Positions 20,476 through 31,000 of a DNA stretch of 64,000 nt are shown here, piece after piece (position 1 is the first letter of the stretch; each line of letters begins with the position of its first letter). Origin of the DNA: Rhynchopus sp. YZ270_cl-10 (Eukaryota; Euglenozoa; Diplonemea; Diplonemida; Diplonemidae). Location: NCBI GenBank assembly GCA_964035575.1, contig OZ037841.1, positions 496,001-560,000 on the forward strand. The letters run 5' to 3'. The translations under genes and the position numbers were made by a program. Below the pieces are notes generated by a model that was given only the letters and a program-made list of their open reading frames with translations, had not been told where the DNA came from and searched no databases.

Positions 20476-22698
20476 TGCCTCTGGACCACGTCGTGTATAT
20501 GGGGAATGGGTAGTATAAAAGCCACTTTTATTTGTCTATTTGAATATGAGCCGTTTCTTCTTCCTTCGCTATTTTATATTTAAAAAAAACGCCTATTTTA
20601 CGGTAACCTACGAGTAAACGGAATGTGCGCTACAAGCACGCTTCCCTGCTTCTTGATAAACGTGCAGACACTTGCAGGCAAAATATCGAATTATCGATCA
20701 AGAGAAAAAGTGACGTTGATTGCACAAACGCCTCAACGACGCAGGCAGTGACGTTCCGTGGGTGTATTGAAACCCCCAGATGCACTTTTTTTTTGGGAGA
20801 GAAAGTAGGTAAATATACCACCCAGAGCTAGCCACCTAAATAACCTAGAAGCGTAGATGACTGACGAAAAAAAAAAAGAAACAACAACAACAAAAGATAA
20901 AGCCTATACGACAACCTAAGCCTCTCTGTGCTTAGTCTGATCAGATTATCTTGAAAAAAAAGAGGGCCTTCTTGGGGGGAAAAGATGGCTGCACCACTGG
21001 GGAGCACATCTTTTAAAAAAGGGGGGGTTGCTTGAGTGATACGTGTGCAGCACAGTACAGTAAAAATCAAAAATTGTGAGGTAGGAGGGGGTCAACAAAA
21101 TTTTCTGTGGATTGGGTTGGAAGCTGCATCACCCCTCTGCGAAAAAAAAGGGGGAGGTAGAGGTAGAGAGAACTGGAACTTACAGGGCACTCTCCCTTTG
21201 ATTCCACTCAAAAAAAAGGGGGGCCTTTTTTCCCCTAACGCAGTGATTGGACTTACCTAGCAAGTACAGTAAAGTGAAGTTGATAGTGCAAACGCCTCTG
21301 GGACGAAAGGCACTAATACACCGCGGAATGTAACTGCAGAGGTGGGGGAAAAAATGTCAAACACACATACACCACAAATCAAGATCTAGAAAGAATCAAT
21401 ACTGTGCGAGTTGAGGTTGTGTGGGGGAAAGTCTGACATAAAATACAAAGTCCTCTCGTGGCTGCGCACCTAGAAAAGAAAGAGCGGTTTATAAGATGAC
21501 CCTAAACCCCCGGGTAGTAACCCTCTGCGCCGTGGTGAGTCACCTTGTGAGAAAAAGGAAAAGGAAAAAAAGTGGAGGACATCAATGGGGGTTTTGACAA
21601 CTAAAACGCGGAGTGTTTTCCTCCTGGTCGCTTTTTGTTGTGTCGACGATCACTTAAAACCTACTGGGGGGAGAAAAAAAAAGATCTGTACTCAAGGTAG
21701 GCCACACTTTTCTTGAAACTAAACAAAAAAAAAACAAAAGAAAATTTGAAAGATGAACCATATTTCTTATTCACAGCCATTCTCCAATTTCAACAAAGAA
21801 GGGGGGGGTTTGAAAATGCTTTGTGCTCTGTTTTTTTTTTAATGGTGTTGTAGACGCGAAGTCAGAGAGACAAAGCGGGGTAGAGCAGAGAGGGAAAAAG
21901 GCGCGCAAAATATTTGTATCAAAGGGTGGGAAATTGAAGCGAAGCTTTGAAAGCGTAAAAATCCTACGCGGGTGCAGACACACACACCGGCTGGTCAATG
22001 TTCCGTTCTCAGGAACTACCCGCAACTGCATTTCAACACATCAATTCCCCCGCGAGGTTTCAAAAACCTCAAATATACGTTGGTCTTTACACGAGGGAGG
22101 GAGAAAAATAATAAAAAGTTGTGAGTGATAAGCCTCTCTGCTGAGTCTGATTAGGTTACTTAATGTTTTGAACATTAAGCCTCTCTGCTTAGTCACCTTG
22201 AAAAAAAAGATCAGTGTATGCATTTTTTTGCACCCCTAAGCGCAAACACGCACATCTTTTTGTATCAAAAAAGAACGTGAAGCTGATATGTGCCAAAAAC
22301 CGCTTCTCGGTCGACTGGCGCTCCGTGGGTTATCGAAGCCCCCCGGAGTGGTGGACATAGGGGGGGTGCGGGTTGCATACAAACATAAACATACTGTGGG
22401 TGTTAAAACGTTATCGATAACGTTTTAACACCCACAGTATGCATAAAAAATAAAAAAGCCAAAAAAAATAATGCCCGTCTACGTGTTGTACTCTCAATCT
22501 CTTGGCGTAAGCCCATTAATTTATTTATTTTTTGAATATGAAATCGAAAAAAGTACAAAAACTCCTTCGCCTGGCAAAAAAATAAAACTTCAGAAAATAC
22601 GGTCCTCTTTCTGCGGATTTAAAAAAAACTTGGGGCGGGGAAAAACAGATACCCGCAACAACACCCCCCTCTTTTCCTCTCTCTCTCTCTCTCTTTTC
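20476..22698. other. Intergenic region with short repeats
   Basis: No supported gene. R2-like DNA lies near 20,700-20,790 and 21,278-21,320. R1-like copies lie near 20,898-20,950, 21,485-21,550 and 22,110-22,200, the last as two tandem hairpins. R3-like DNA lies near 21,435-21,475. The perfect palindrome at 22,390-22,441 is listed separately. A CT microsatellite lies at 22,676-22,695. Confidence 0.5.
22390..22441. repeat. Perfect 52-bp palindrome
   Basis: The two 26-bp halves are exact reverse complements with no loop; the left half begins CATACTGTGGGTGTTAAAAC and the centre is TATCGATA. It would form a cruciform or a perfect hairpin. Flanks show no clear duplication. Such perfection implies recent origin or gene conversion. 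Confidence 0.9.
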
Positions 22699-24018
22699 CT
22701 AAAAAACGTACGGAACGAATGCATATGGGATGATCTTTTTGTATTCATCCCAGTATTTTCCGTATTTCTTTTGGCATCTGGCGTCATCACGCTGGTATCT
22801 GTGGAAGATGAAGCCCGTGAAGAAGCAGCAATAAAAGAACGGCAGGAAGGCATGAAAGTGCGTAACAGCACCCCACATAAATGCAATGAGAATGTCCATT
22901 GTGTAGTGAATCTTCCTTGCGTAGAGCTGCATCCCATCGACCAGGAGAACACCGGTATCGGTTTTCAACGTCTTTGGGTTTTCCAGACGCGACCCGGGAA
23001 GCACCGGGAACAAACTCCTTGCACGCGCCTTTTCACCCCCTTTCCCTTGCCTTTTCAATCTGAGGTCGTTCTTTTGGTAGTTCGCGACGTCCCATACATA
23101 GTAGACTCCGAGATAGAACACAAAGTAGATAGGTGTTAACGGAGAATTCATTGGCGGATGCACACTCAAAAACACCGACGAAAAGCAGTACACAAACGGC
23201 ACCCCTGCGATGTTCCAGAAGTTGAGCATCCACCCATAGCTTTCCGTCGTCATATCGTACGTAGAAATGATGAAGTGCTCCCCCTTAACGCACGCATTCG
23301 CATACAACCAATGTGCCATCAACATAAACGCCATTTCATAAGACACCTCCCCATACTCCTCATATTGCTTAACGCAATGCGACAATGTGATCAAAAAGAG
23401 TGTCAGCCATGACCACCTTGCCTCCGCAACCATCTTCACATCAACCTTTCCAATACGCGGATACAACACGGTTCCCATAAAAAAATCATAAATTGGAGAT
23501 CCCGTATTATGTCCTAGACCATCCCCAATGAGACCGTATGCATACCAGAAGACGCTTGTTAGGTCTCCCCATATGACAGCTACTGTCATGTATTGGCCAA
23601 AATTCGAGGAAAGTTCTTGGAATTGCCAGATTCCGGTGAGGTGGAGGGATAATACGATGGCAAACATAGAGTAAAAGCAGACATAACCATTGCAAAGGTA
23701 GTCAAGACGGTTTCCTTTTAGCTTCGCAATTTCGAGCCCCTTCAGCGTCATACCAGGCATAACCTCTGCAAGGAACAGCTGTACAAAGAAGTACAACATA
23801 TAGAACGTCACCGCCCTCTGGTCCGGAACGCATTTCTCCTGGAATGCTGCAAAGAAGGCTTCCATCCCGGCAGAGTCGGGCAACCATAGATAGCCCTTAT
23901 TTTGCAGCGCAAACCACATATAATACACCTGAAGGTGCGAGAAGATGATAATAGCGGCAGCACCTAACGTACCCCCCATCTCTTTTTCCTCCTTTTCGGG
24001 CATTGCTTTATATCCCAT
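22699..24018 (-). CDS. ERG4: ERG4/ERG24-family sterol reductase, probably C-24(28)/C-24 sterol reductase
   Basis: A 439-residue intronless multispan protein of the length usual for ERG4. It acts on the sterol side chain, using NADPH in the ER membrane, in the final step of ergosterol-type synthesis. Hydrophobic spans cover most of residues 17-310 and 372-405. Family signatures include YLWLPDSAGME (43-53), GNRLDYLCNG (102-111), NTGSPIYDFFMG (171-182), a YGWMLNFWN stretch (261-269), LLVDGMQLYARKIHYTMD (358-375) and the C-terminal HRYQRDDARCQKKYGKYWDE (406-425). YLWLPDSAGME and the C-terminus favour ERG4 over the ERG24 C-14 reductase. The start ATG matches the expected N-terminus. A TTCTCAAAACTTCAG acceptor-like site lies about 20 bp upstream. 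Substrate choice is inferred from similarity. Confidence 0.88.
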   Translation of the reverse strand: MGYKAMPEKEEKEMGGTLGAAAIIIFSHLQVYYMWFALQNKGYLWLPDSAGMEAFFAAFQEKCVPDQRAVTFYMLYFFVQLFLAEVMPGMTLKGLEIAKLKGNRLDYLCNGYVCFYSMFAIVLSLHLTGIWQFQELSSNFGQYMTVAVIWGDLTSVFWYAYGLIGDGLGHNTGSPIYDFFMGTVLYPRIGKVDVKMVAEARWSWLTLFLITLSHCVKQYEEYGEVSYEMAFMLMAHWLYANACVKGEHFIISTYDMTTESYGWMLNFWNIAGVPFVYCFSSVFLSVHPPMNSPLTPIYFVFYLGVYYVWDVANYQKNDLRLKRQGKGGEKARARSLFPVLPGSRLENPKTLKTDTGVLLVDGMQLYARKIHYTMDILIAFMWGAVTHFHAFLPFFYCCFFTGFIFHRYQRDDARCQKKYGKYWDEYKKIIPYAFVPYVF

Positions 24019-24747
24019 TTTTTAGTCCTTTTTCTGAAGTTTTGAGAAGTTTTGAGGATAAGAAGGTAGAAGAAGTGAAGTGAAGTGTTCAGCAAAAGCA
24101 ACACTGCGAGAAGGAAAGGAAGGGAAGGGAAGGTTTGAATAACAATGCAATCCTTTTTTTTATTCACTTTTTCGGTCAATGTGTTTTCAAGGGTTTTTTT
24201 GGGGGGGAAAGGAGGGATAGTTTTTTTTTTCTCTTGCAAAAAAAAAAAAAAAGGGAGACAGCCGCAACAACGCCGGTCTCCCTTCACACACCTCGCTCAC
24301 TCCTCCCCCCCTCTACCCCGGTTACTGAGGGCAGAACCAGCACACACCACGTGTACTGGGACAAATCCACACATCACATATACCACACCATACAAATGAG
24401 CAATATTCCATGGAGTTGCCCATAACCTTTTTTGATGCTTCTAGTAACTCCACCAAAGAAAGACAGAATATCTACTAGTTTCCTTCCCAAATGAACACCT
24501 TTTTGTGCAAGATGAAGCAAAGCGAAGAGAAGCCTTCAAGAATGGAATGTCTCTCTCTCTCTGTGTCTCCACACATCCATTCATAGAGAAGTTGAATGTG
24601 CAAAACTCCTCGCTGTACACGCAGACAATGAACATGAAGAGAAAATGTGTAAGATGAAAGTTGCCGCTCGTGCACACACATCTGTAGTCCACAATATTTT
24701 TTGAGACGAATTGTTTCGTGAGGAATTGCCCAGTCAAAGTTAATTTT
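24019..24747. other. Intergenic region between ERG4 and the pseudouridine synthase gene
   Basis: No gene. A pyrimidine-rich minus-strand stretch lies upstream of ERG4. An R2-like fragment lies near 24,590-24,640 and an R6-type hairpin near 24,645-24,685 (GTGTAAGATGAAAGTTGCC). The rest is A/T tracts. Confidence 0.5.
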
Positions 24748-25026
24748 TCAAAAAATCAACCTCAGAGGGTCGAAAAAAACTGTGCCATCCGATGAGGGGG
24801 AAACTGCAAAAATCAGATTGCAGTTGTTCCAGAAGTATTGGCAGAGCTTGATTGAGCGCAACACATCCGTCCTTTTCCCTTCAATGTGTTGAGATTCCCT
24901 TTCGCAGAAAGGCGTCACCCAGCTAAGGTGTGTGGCTGTCATTAGGTGCTCCTTCCTGCTGTGGTTTTCGCAAAAGTGTGCATTTTTGATGAAAAGGGTG
25001 CCGGTTCTTCCTGCTGCGAAGGTCCC
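24748..25026 (-). CDS. Possible alternative last exon of the TruD/PUS7 gene
   Basis: The minus strand is open for 92 codons to a TGA at 24,748, after an acceptor-like GTGCTGTAG. A donor GTATAG at 25,082, just before the TAG of the fifth exon, would join in phase through a 56-bp intron (25,027-25,082) and extend the protein to 663 residues. The peptide has a coding-like composition with Cys and His (HFCENHSRKEHLM, ATHLSWVTPFCE). TruD proteins normally end soon after the MFMREL segment, so the shorter form is also credible. Confidence 0.35.
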   Translation of the reverse strand, partial: GTFAAGRTGTLFIKNAHFCENHSRKEHLMTATHLSWVTPFCERESQHIEGKRTDVLRSIKLCQYFWNNCNLIFAVSPSSDGTVFFDPLRLIF

Positions 25027-25076
25027 CTACAGCACGGAGTATCATCTGTTCTCACACCCATGCACCTCTGCTACCA

Positions 25077-28000
25077 CTATACGACAGACTCCAAACGAGG
25101 TGCAGAAGCAACAGCCAGGTCCTCCACAAGCTCTCTCATAAACATCGAGGTGTACATGCTGTGGGGTGGAAGGTTGTGTTGGGGAAAGGCAATAGTAAAT
25201 TAAAACCGAAATTGTAGTTCCCAGCTCTCGATTGCAAGAATGCAGACGGGGCGAAAAAACAAAATTTGACAAAAAAAAAAAGCCCCACCCCAATAACTGA
25301 AATGCAAAAACCTGGTCATACCTACAGGGAAGCACCGTCGAAAATATCACATGCATGCTGCGCTCAGGGAAGTCTGCCACGTCCATACTGCCACGGATGT
25401 GCCTCTCGACCATCTCGGGGTGCTTCTCTATGAAGGCCTGCTCTGCAATGACAGGCGTGACACGGAGGTTGAAGGTGGTGCGTTCCATCACCATGTTGTC
25501 TGTAATGAGTACAGGTGTCTCGTCTGCAACGCCTGCAGAGGGGACAACGAAACACTGCAGGTTGCTGTGGGAGGGAGAGGTAGTGCAGGGTAGACAACGG
25601 AAAGGAGGTTCTAGAATGAATTGCGAGAAAACCAGGGCTTCCCACAGGGGGGACCAGTGGTCCCCCTGGGAGAAAAAAAAAAAAATAAGGGGGGACCAGG
25701 CATGGGTGTTCCTAAGACGGAATACGAATACCACTTTTGGGATCGTGCACTTTTTTTTCTACAGGGATTCCCTTAGGGAAGAAAAAAAAGAGCAGACGGG
25801 TAACTAAGAGACTTTAGAACGGTCATTTTCACTGAGTGAGGTGGCCGTGAACTGGGATGGAATGAAACAACACAAAAAAGACATTTTTCTCCTTGTAGGA
25901 CGAACCCCCAAATAAAATTTTCGCCTCCGGCGGACACCCCCTTTCCTCCACTGTGTACTGTGTACTGTGTACTGTGTACTGTGTACTGTGTACTGTGTAC
26001 TGTGTACTGTGTACTGTGTACTGTGTACTGTGTACTGTGTACTGTGTACTGTGTACTGTGTACTGTGTACTGTGTACTGTGTACTGTGTACTGTGCAGTT
26101 ATGCAGCCACGCCAATTTTTTTTATAGTACCACCGCTGAACGCTCGGGTTACCAAAAATTCAAATAAGACCAGTTTTGGGGTGTTTTGACCCTGTTTTTG
26201 ACCCCCAAAGGGGAAGCCCACCCAAAGAAAAATAGTGGAATACGGACCCGATTTTTCCCTGAAAACCCCCGGAATACGGAACACCCATGGGACCAGGGGG
26301 GACCAGAGGGGACCAGCCTGCCCTTGAGTGTTCCGAGGCTGCCTGTTAGGAATTTTCCACATTTTTTTTAATTTTCCCTACCCTCCCGTCCCCGCGCATC
26401 CAAATACAGGCAACTAACAGGGGGAAAAAAAAGATGGCACCAAAAAAGTCCACCGGACCAAGACAGGTTTCCATAATGGAATTTGCAAAGCGACCGGCGG
26501 AGTCCCAGATATCGTCTCAGGCCCCGAAGAGGCAGAAAATAACGGTTGCAAAGAACCACGAGTATGCCACATGGGACGTGGTCGCAGCCCGTGAGCAGGC
26601 CGCGGTGAGGAAGGTTGTGCTGGACGAAAACGCAACTGCTGAAGATATTGTTCAAGAAATAAAAAAACACGACTTCAACCGCTACTACAACACGTGGACT
26701 GGGGAAGAGACTAAGGTTCAAGTGGCACTTCGTGGAATGTCGTGGAAGATCTCGGGGATGGGCTACGAGAAGAAGGACGCAGTGATCCAGCGAGTAAAGG
26801 AAAGAGACGAGAACGATCGCAGGGCAAGGGAAACACCCCCACCTGAACCTCTTCCGGAAGTGACGGCAGCCTTGTCGAATACCAACGTCCCCCCTTCATC
26901 AGCTCCTCCTTCTTCGAAGGCTGCACCGAAACCGGCCGCAAAAAAGTACCACACCGTTCTCACTCCGAAGGCAAAATCCCGTCAGCAGGGGGGTACGAAG
27001 GATGCGGACTTGTGGGTGCTGGACAACCAGGAGCAACCGGAGGGGGGAGCCGACTGGAAGTTCGAAATCCCCTACCCCCACATTCCAAGAAAGAAGCCTC
27101 AGAAGAACTGCGAAGAGAAAAAAAAGGGTGTGGAGCCCGAGGCAGATGACAGAGACGTGTGCGACGGAGTGGTGTCATTCCTAGCAGGGAACCCCTTGGA
27201 GTGCGAAGATGTTGCGGTCGTCGACGAGGATGGCAACGTAAAGGACAACAACGAGAACAACACCAACACCAACGAGGACGAGGACGACGACGACGAGGAT
27301 GACGACGAGGAGGATGACAACAACGAGAACGAGAACGACATGGCAGACAGCGAGAGCTCAGAAGAACCCACGGAATACAACACCCCCAATAAGTTGGCAT
27401 TCTCTGAGCAGCAAAGGTTCCTGAACGCCGCTGATAAGTACGAGTGGGTCTTCGCATCAAAGAGAGGGTACTGGTGCAGGTTGTGCAAGAAGCATCTTGC
27501 GCTGGCTATCAGCGCGAAGCGTCCTGATGCAGATGGCTCGTTTTTCGAAGTCCCATGTTGTGATGTGACACGAATCACAAAAAAGAAGTGTCCTGAACAC
27601 GCGAAAACTGCGAGCCACGTGGCAGCTGTGGAGGCAGAGAGGACACGGAACAGCGGGACCGGGATGATTGTAAAGACATCCAAAGCGCATCAGAGCATGA
27701 ACCGGCGTCAGCTGCTGAAGCTCACAGCCAATTTGTACTGGTTGGTGAAGCGAGGGGTGAGCCACAGCACCAATTACGCCAGCCTCGCACAGCACTCGGC
27801 AAGGTGGGACGCCGACCTGAAGGCCTTCATTGAAACGAAGAACGCTTCCTACACTAGCAGGCGGACAATGCAGGAGCTTCTGGACGCGATTAACACCGAG
27901 CTGCAGTTTCGCATCGAGTCCCGCGTGCGACAAAGTAAGTACATTACTGTGCTTGCTGATGAGACGCAAGATATCTGCCGTCGCTCTGAATTGTCGGTGT

Positions 28001-31000
28001 ACATACGTGGCGTTGATGGCAAAGGCGAGAGCTTCGAGCATTTTTGGGGTATCGCACCGTTGACAGATGGGAAGGGTGCGGCAGGTGTGTACACCGACAT
28101 TGCAGAGAGAGTGTCCTACATGGACGTGCACCGTGCGAGAGGGGTACCGCTGGAGACGGACGAGCAGCCACCCGCCCGCGAGATGATTGGCGGGAAGAAG
28201 ATTGTTGGTGTTGGGTTCGATGGAACCAACACGATGTCGGGTGGGTTTTCTGGTGTGCAGACGAGGTTTAAGTATTTTCAAAATATTTATATTATCTACG
28301 TCTGGTGCAGAAACCACCAGCTGAACCTCTCTCTGCAGTGGGCTGGGCAGAGCCATGTTGACGTGATGAGTGCGATCAACAGCCAGCGCGACATCTACTG
28401 GTACGTTCGCAGTTCCGGTGAACGAGTCTTGGCCGTGTCCAACGCCTGCAACCAGCTCAAGCAGGTAGTGGAGTGGCTGAACCTGCCAGACCTGCAGCTG
28501 GAGAAGGGGGCCGACACCCGTTGGCTCACCAACGAGAAAGGGTGCACGACGCTGCTGAACACCCTCCCCTCCATCCACCACGCCCTCAGCCAGATCCACC
28601 AGCAGGACGGCGATGCCATCACCAGGGGACTGTTGGAAACGCTGGAGTCGCCGAGGTTCGTTGCGGCAAACTTCCTCCTCGCCAGCGTCTTCATCGTGAT
28701 GAAGCCGCTGAACCTGAAGTTGCAAGAATCTTGTGCTGGATTGGTCATGATTCCTGACCTGCTGAAGTCCACACAGGAATCACTCGAGCGACTCGCGGAA
28801 GGTGTGGAGAACGGTGCAGAGTACAAGTATCTTCAATGGACTACGTACTACAACACTGTTGTGGCTCGCTTGTCGGGGAAGAAGGTCTGTCCGGAAGCTT
28901 TTCTTCGGTTTCACGAAACCACCACTAGAAGCTACGTGAAAGATCTAATCGCACAGCTTACCGCAAGGTTTTGTGATTCCGCAATATTCACAAACATCGC
29001 AGTACTGGATCCGCAGCGAGACTTCGGTGACAAGCCCGATGAAGACGAAGCCTTAATACACAACCTTACTCACTTCTTCTGCACCAAGCGGTCCCAGAAA
29101 CTAGATGGTTATCCGGAAACGAAGAGCTACGACCCCCCTTACAACGATCATGACAAGCAAACAATACGGTTCCAGCTTACCTTGCTCCTCACAAAAATAA
29201 GGCAACAGCGGGAAGCAAGCGCGAACCCTGCGAAGTACACGTTCTCAGATGCTGTGCGTTATGCAGTTGCGTGCCATTCGTTGACGTTGCCCAAAGCAGT
29301 TGATTTCCTTCTTCGTGTCGCATGCTTGCCTGGTAGTACGGCTGTGGTGGAGCGTGCATTTTCAGTTTTGAAACTGGTACTGACGCGTCTCAGGGCCAGC
29401 ATGCTGATCACGACGTTAGATGCCCTCATGAGGATAAAAATTGAGGGACCTCAGGTGCCTTCTCTTCCGTTGTTGAACAGCGTTGTCGATCGATTCATCA
29501 AAGCGGCACCAAAGACAGGAAGACGCCGCGATTTTGGTACTGTAGCATGAGAGAATTTTATTGTATGGATCAGTTTTATGTGTGCAGCCTTTGACCCTTT
29601 TCGTGTGTCGTCATCGAGCTATGTTGCATTGCGGTTCCCCCACCCCACCCCATCAGTGTAAACAAAATTGAGAAAAGGATCCCCCCCCGTTCACTACTTT
29701 CTTCAGAGCAGGAAACTGCTTTTTCTTTTTACCTTTCTTTTTTCCAGCGTTTTTGGCGACATAGTGCCTGAAAAAGACCAGAAACTAAGTTTCAGCTTCA
29801 ATTTTTTGCAAATAACCCCCCACTACGTTCTTCAGAGAAGTAGTCAGTGGGAGCGTCCGTAGTGCGCAAAGGCGCGTAACGTAACGTAGAGTCAGCGTTA
29901 ATGCTACATACCACACACAACAAGGCGCGAAAAAAAAAAATTTTTCACCTTTTTTTGGCTGGTCCCCCTGGGAGGCCAAAACCCCAGATCCTGCGGGAAG
30001 CCCTGGTTTAAAACACAAAAAAAAAAAAGGGGAAACGACAATGTGGACTCTAAAAATGTGGATTACGACAATGTGGATTAATAATCCACATTGTCGCATA
30101 ATCCACATTGTCGTAATCCACATTGTCGCAAAAAATAATCCACATTGTCGCATAATCCGGATTCTTGATTTTTTGCCTTCTTGGTACCCAGGTACCCAGG
30201 TACCCAGGTACCAGGTCCAGGTCCAGGTACCCAGGAACAGGAAAAAAGTCGTGAAAGAGCAACCACAGCTCCACATGACAAACACAAAAGTGTCCAGTCA
30301 CGTGGGGCATTCATGCACTGAGGAGATAATGATCCAACAATTTACAAGAAAGATTACTTAACCTACTGCTGGAAATTGCCAGGTCGTAGTAACACACAAA
30401 GTGTGCCTCCGTTCGGGAAGACCGGATATTCTAGAGACCAAAAAGGCCTCAAGAATATCTTCCGGTAGTCAAGGTAGAACCGAGTGAACGGCCCAAGACC
30501 CCCGTGGAGAAGTTAAATGTTGTAATGCTATCAGGTAGAAACTGCGAACACTGTCTTACCCTCCTCAATGCATGGTGGTTGATGTCTTCCACAACAAATT
30601 TCCTGTACCCAGGTACCCAGGTTCCCAGACCCACGCAGTACCACGTCGCAGTACTACGCAAAATTTACCAGACCCTGTCTTCGTGCACCTGAAGTACAAC
30701 GCCGCAGACAGGCCAAACATGCGTTGGACTCAGAGGAATGCCCGCTGTGCAGGTATCATGAGAACCAACTCCCAGCAACAAGGGGCGCCTTTTGGCGGGC
30801 GTTGTTGAGGGTGTTTGGGGTGCAAAGTTTTCCACAATTTTGATGCGCGGGTACAGAAGTGTTATCTTGTTCTTTCATCTCTAAGAAATGTAAATGTCAA
30901 TCGCGTTTAACTACCACTAGGGCTTGTTCAGTGAACCCACGAGGGGTCGAAGGGGGTTGGTTATCCCGTATCTATCAAAGGTTGTGTCGACCAGGCTAAA

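Larger units (their letters stand above)
25633..30005 (+). mobile_element. Autonomous-looking hAT transposon in an intron
   Basis: The ends are CAGGGCTTCCCACAGG on the left and the complement CAGGGCTTCCCGCAGG on the right (CAGGG is typical of hAT). GGGGGACCAG/CTGGTCCCCC subterminal motifs occur at both sides, and further GGGGACCAG copies lie near 26,290-26,320. The flanks GAGAAAAC and GTTTAAAAC are only partly alike, so an 8-bp duplication is not clean. An inverted pair near 25,690-25,725 and 26,265-26,305 brackets a (TGTGTAC)n array. The element is 4,373 bp, contains one uninterrupted transposase gene and lies antisense to the host pseudouridine synthase gene in its third intron. Confidence 0.85.

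Noticed and set aside
25804-26189. Open frames over the (TGTGTAC)n array
   Set aside because: Same cause: a stop-free 7-bp repeat inside the hAT element.
27457-28725. A 422-codon minus-strand open frame
   Set aside because: It is the antisense shadow of the hAT transposase, whose plus-strand frame has clear family motifs.
25621-30013. Clean 8-bp target duplication for the intact hAT element
   Set aside because: GAGAAAAC and GTTTAAAAC are only partly alike. It may have decayed, so it was not claimed.
30572-30808. Cys-containing frames in the shared core as a transposase remnant
   Set aside because: Frames are short and the resemblance to zinc-ribbon tails of transposases is too weak to name a family.
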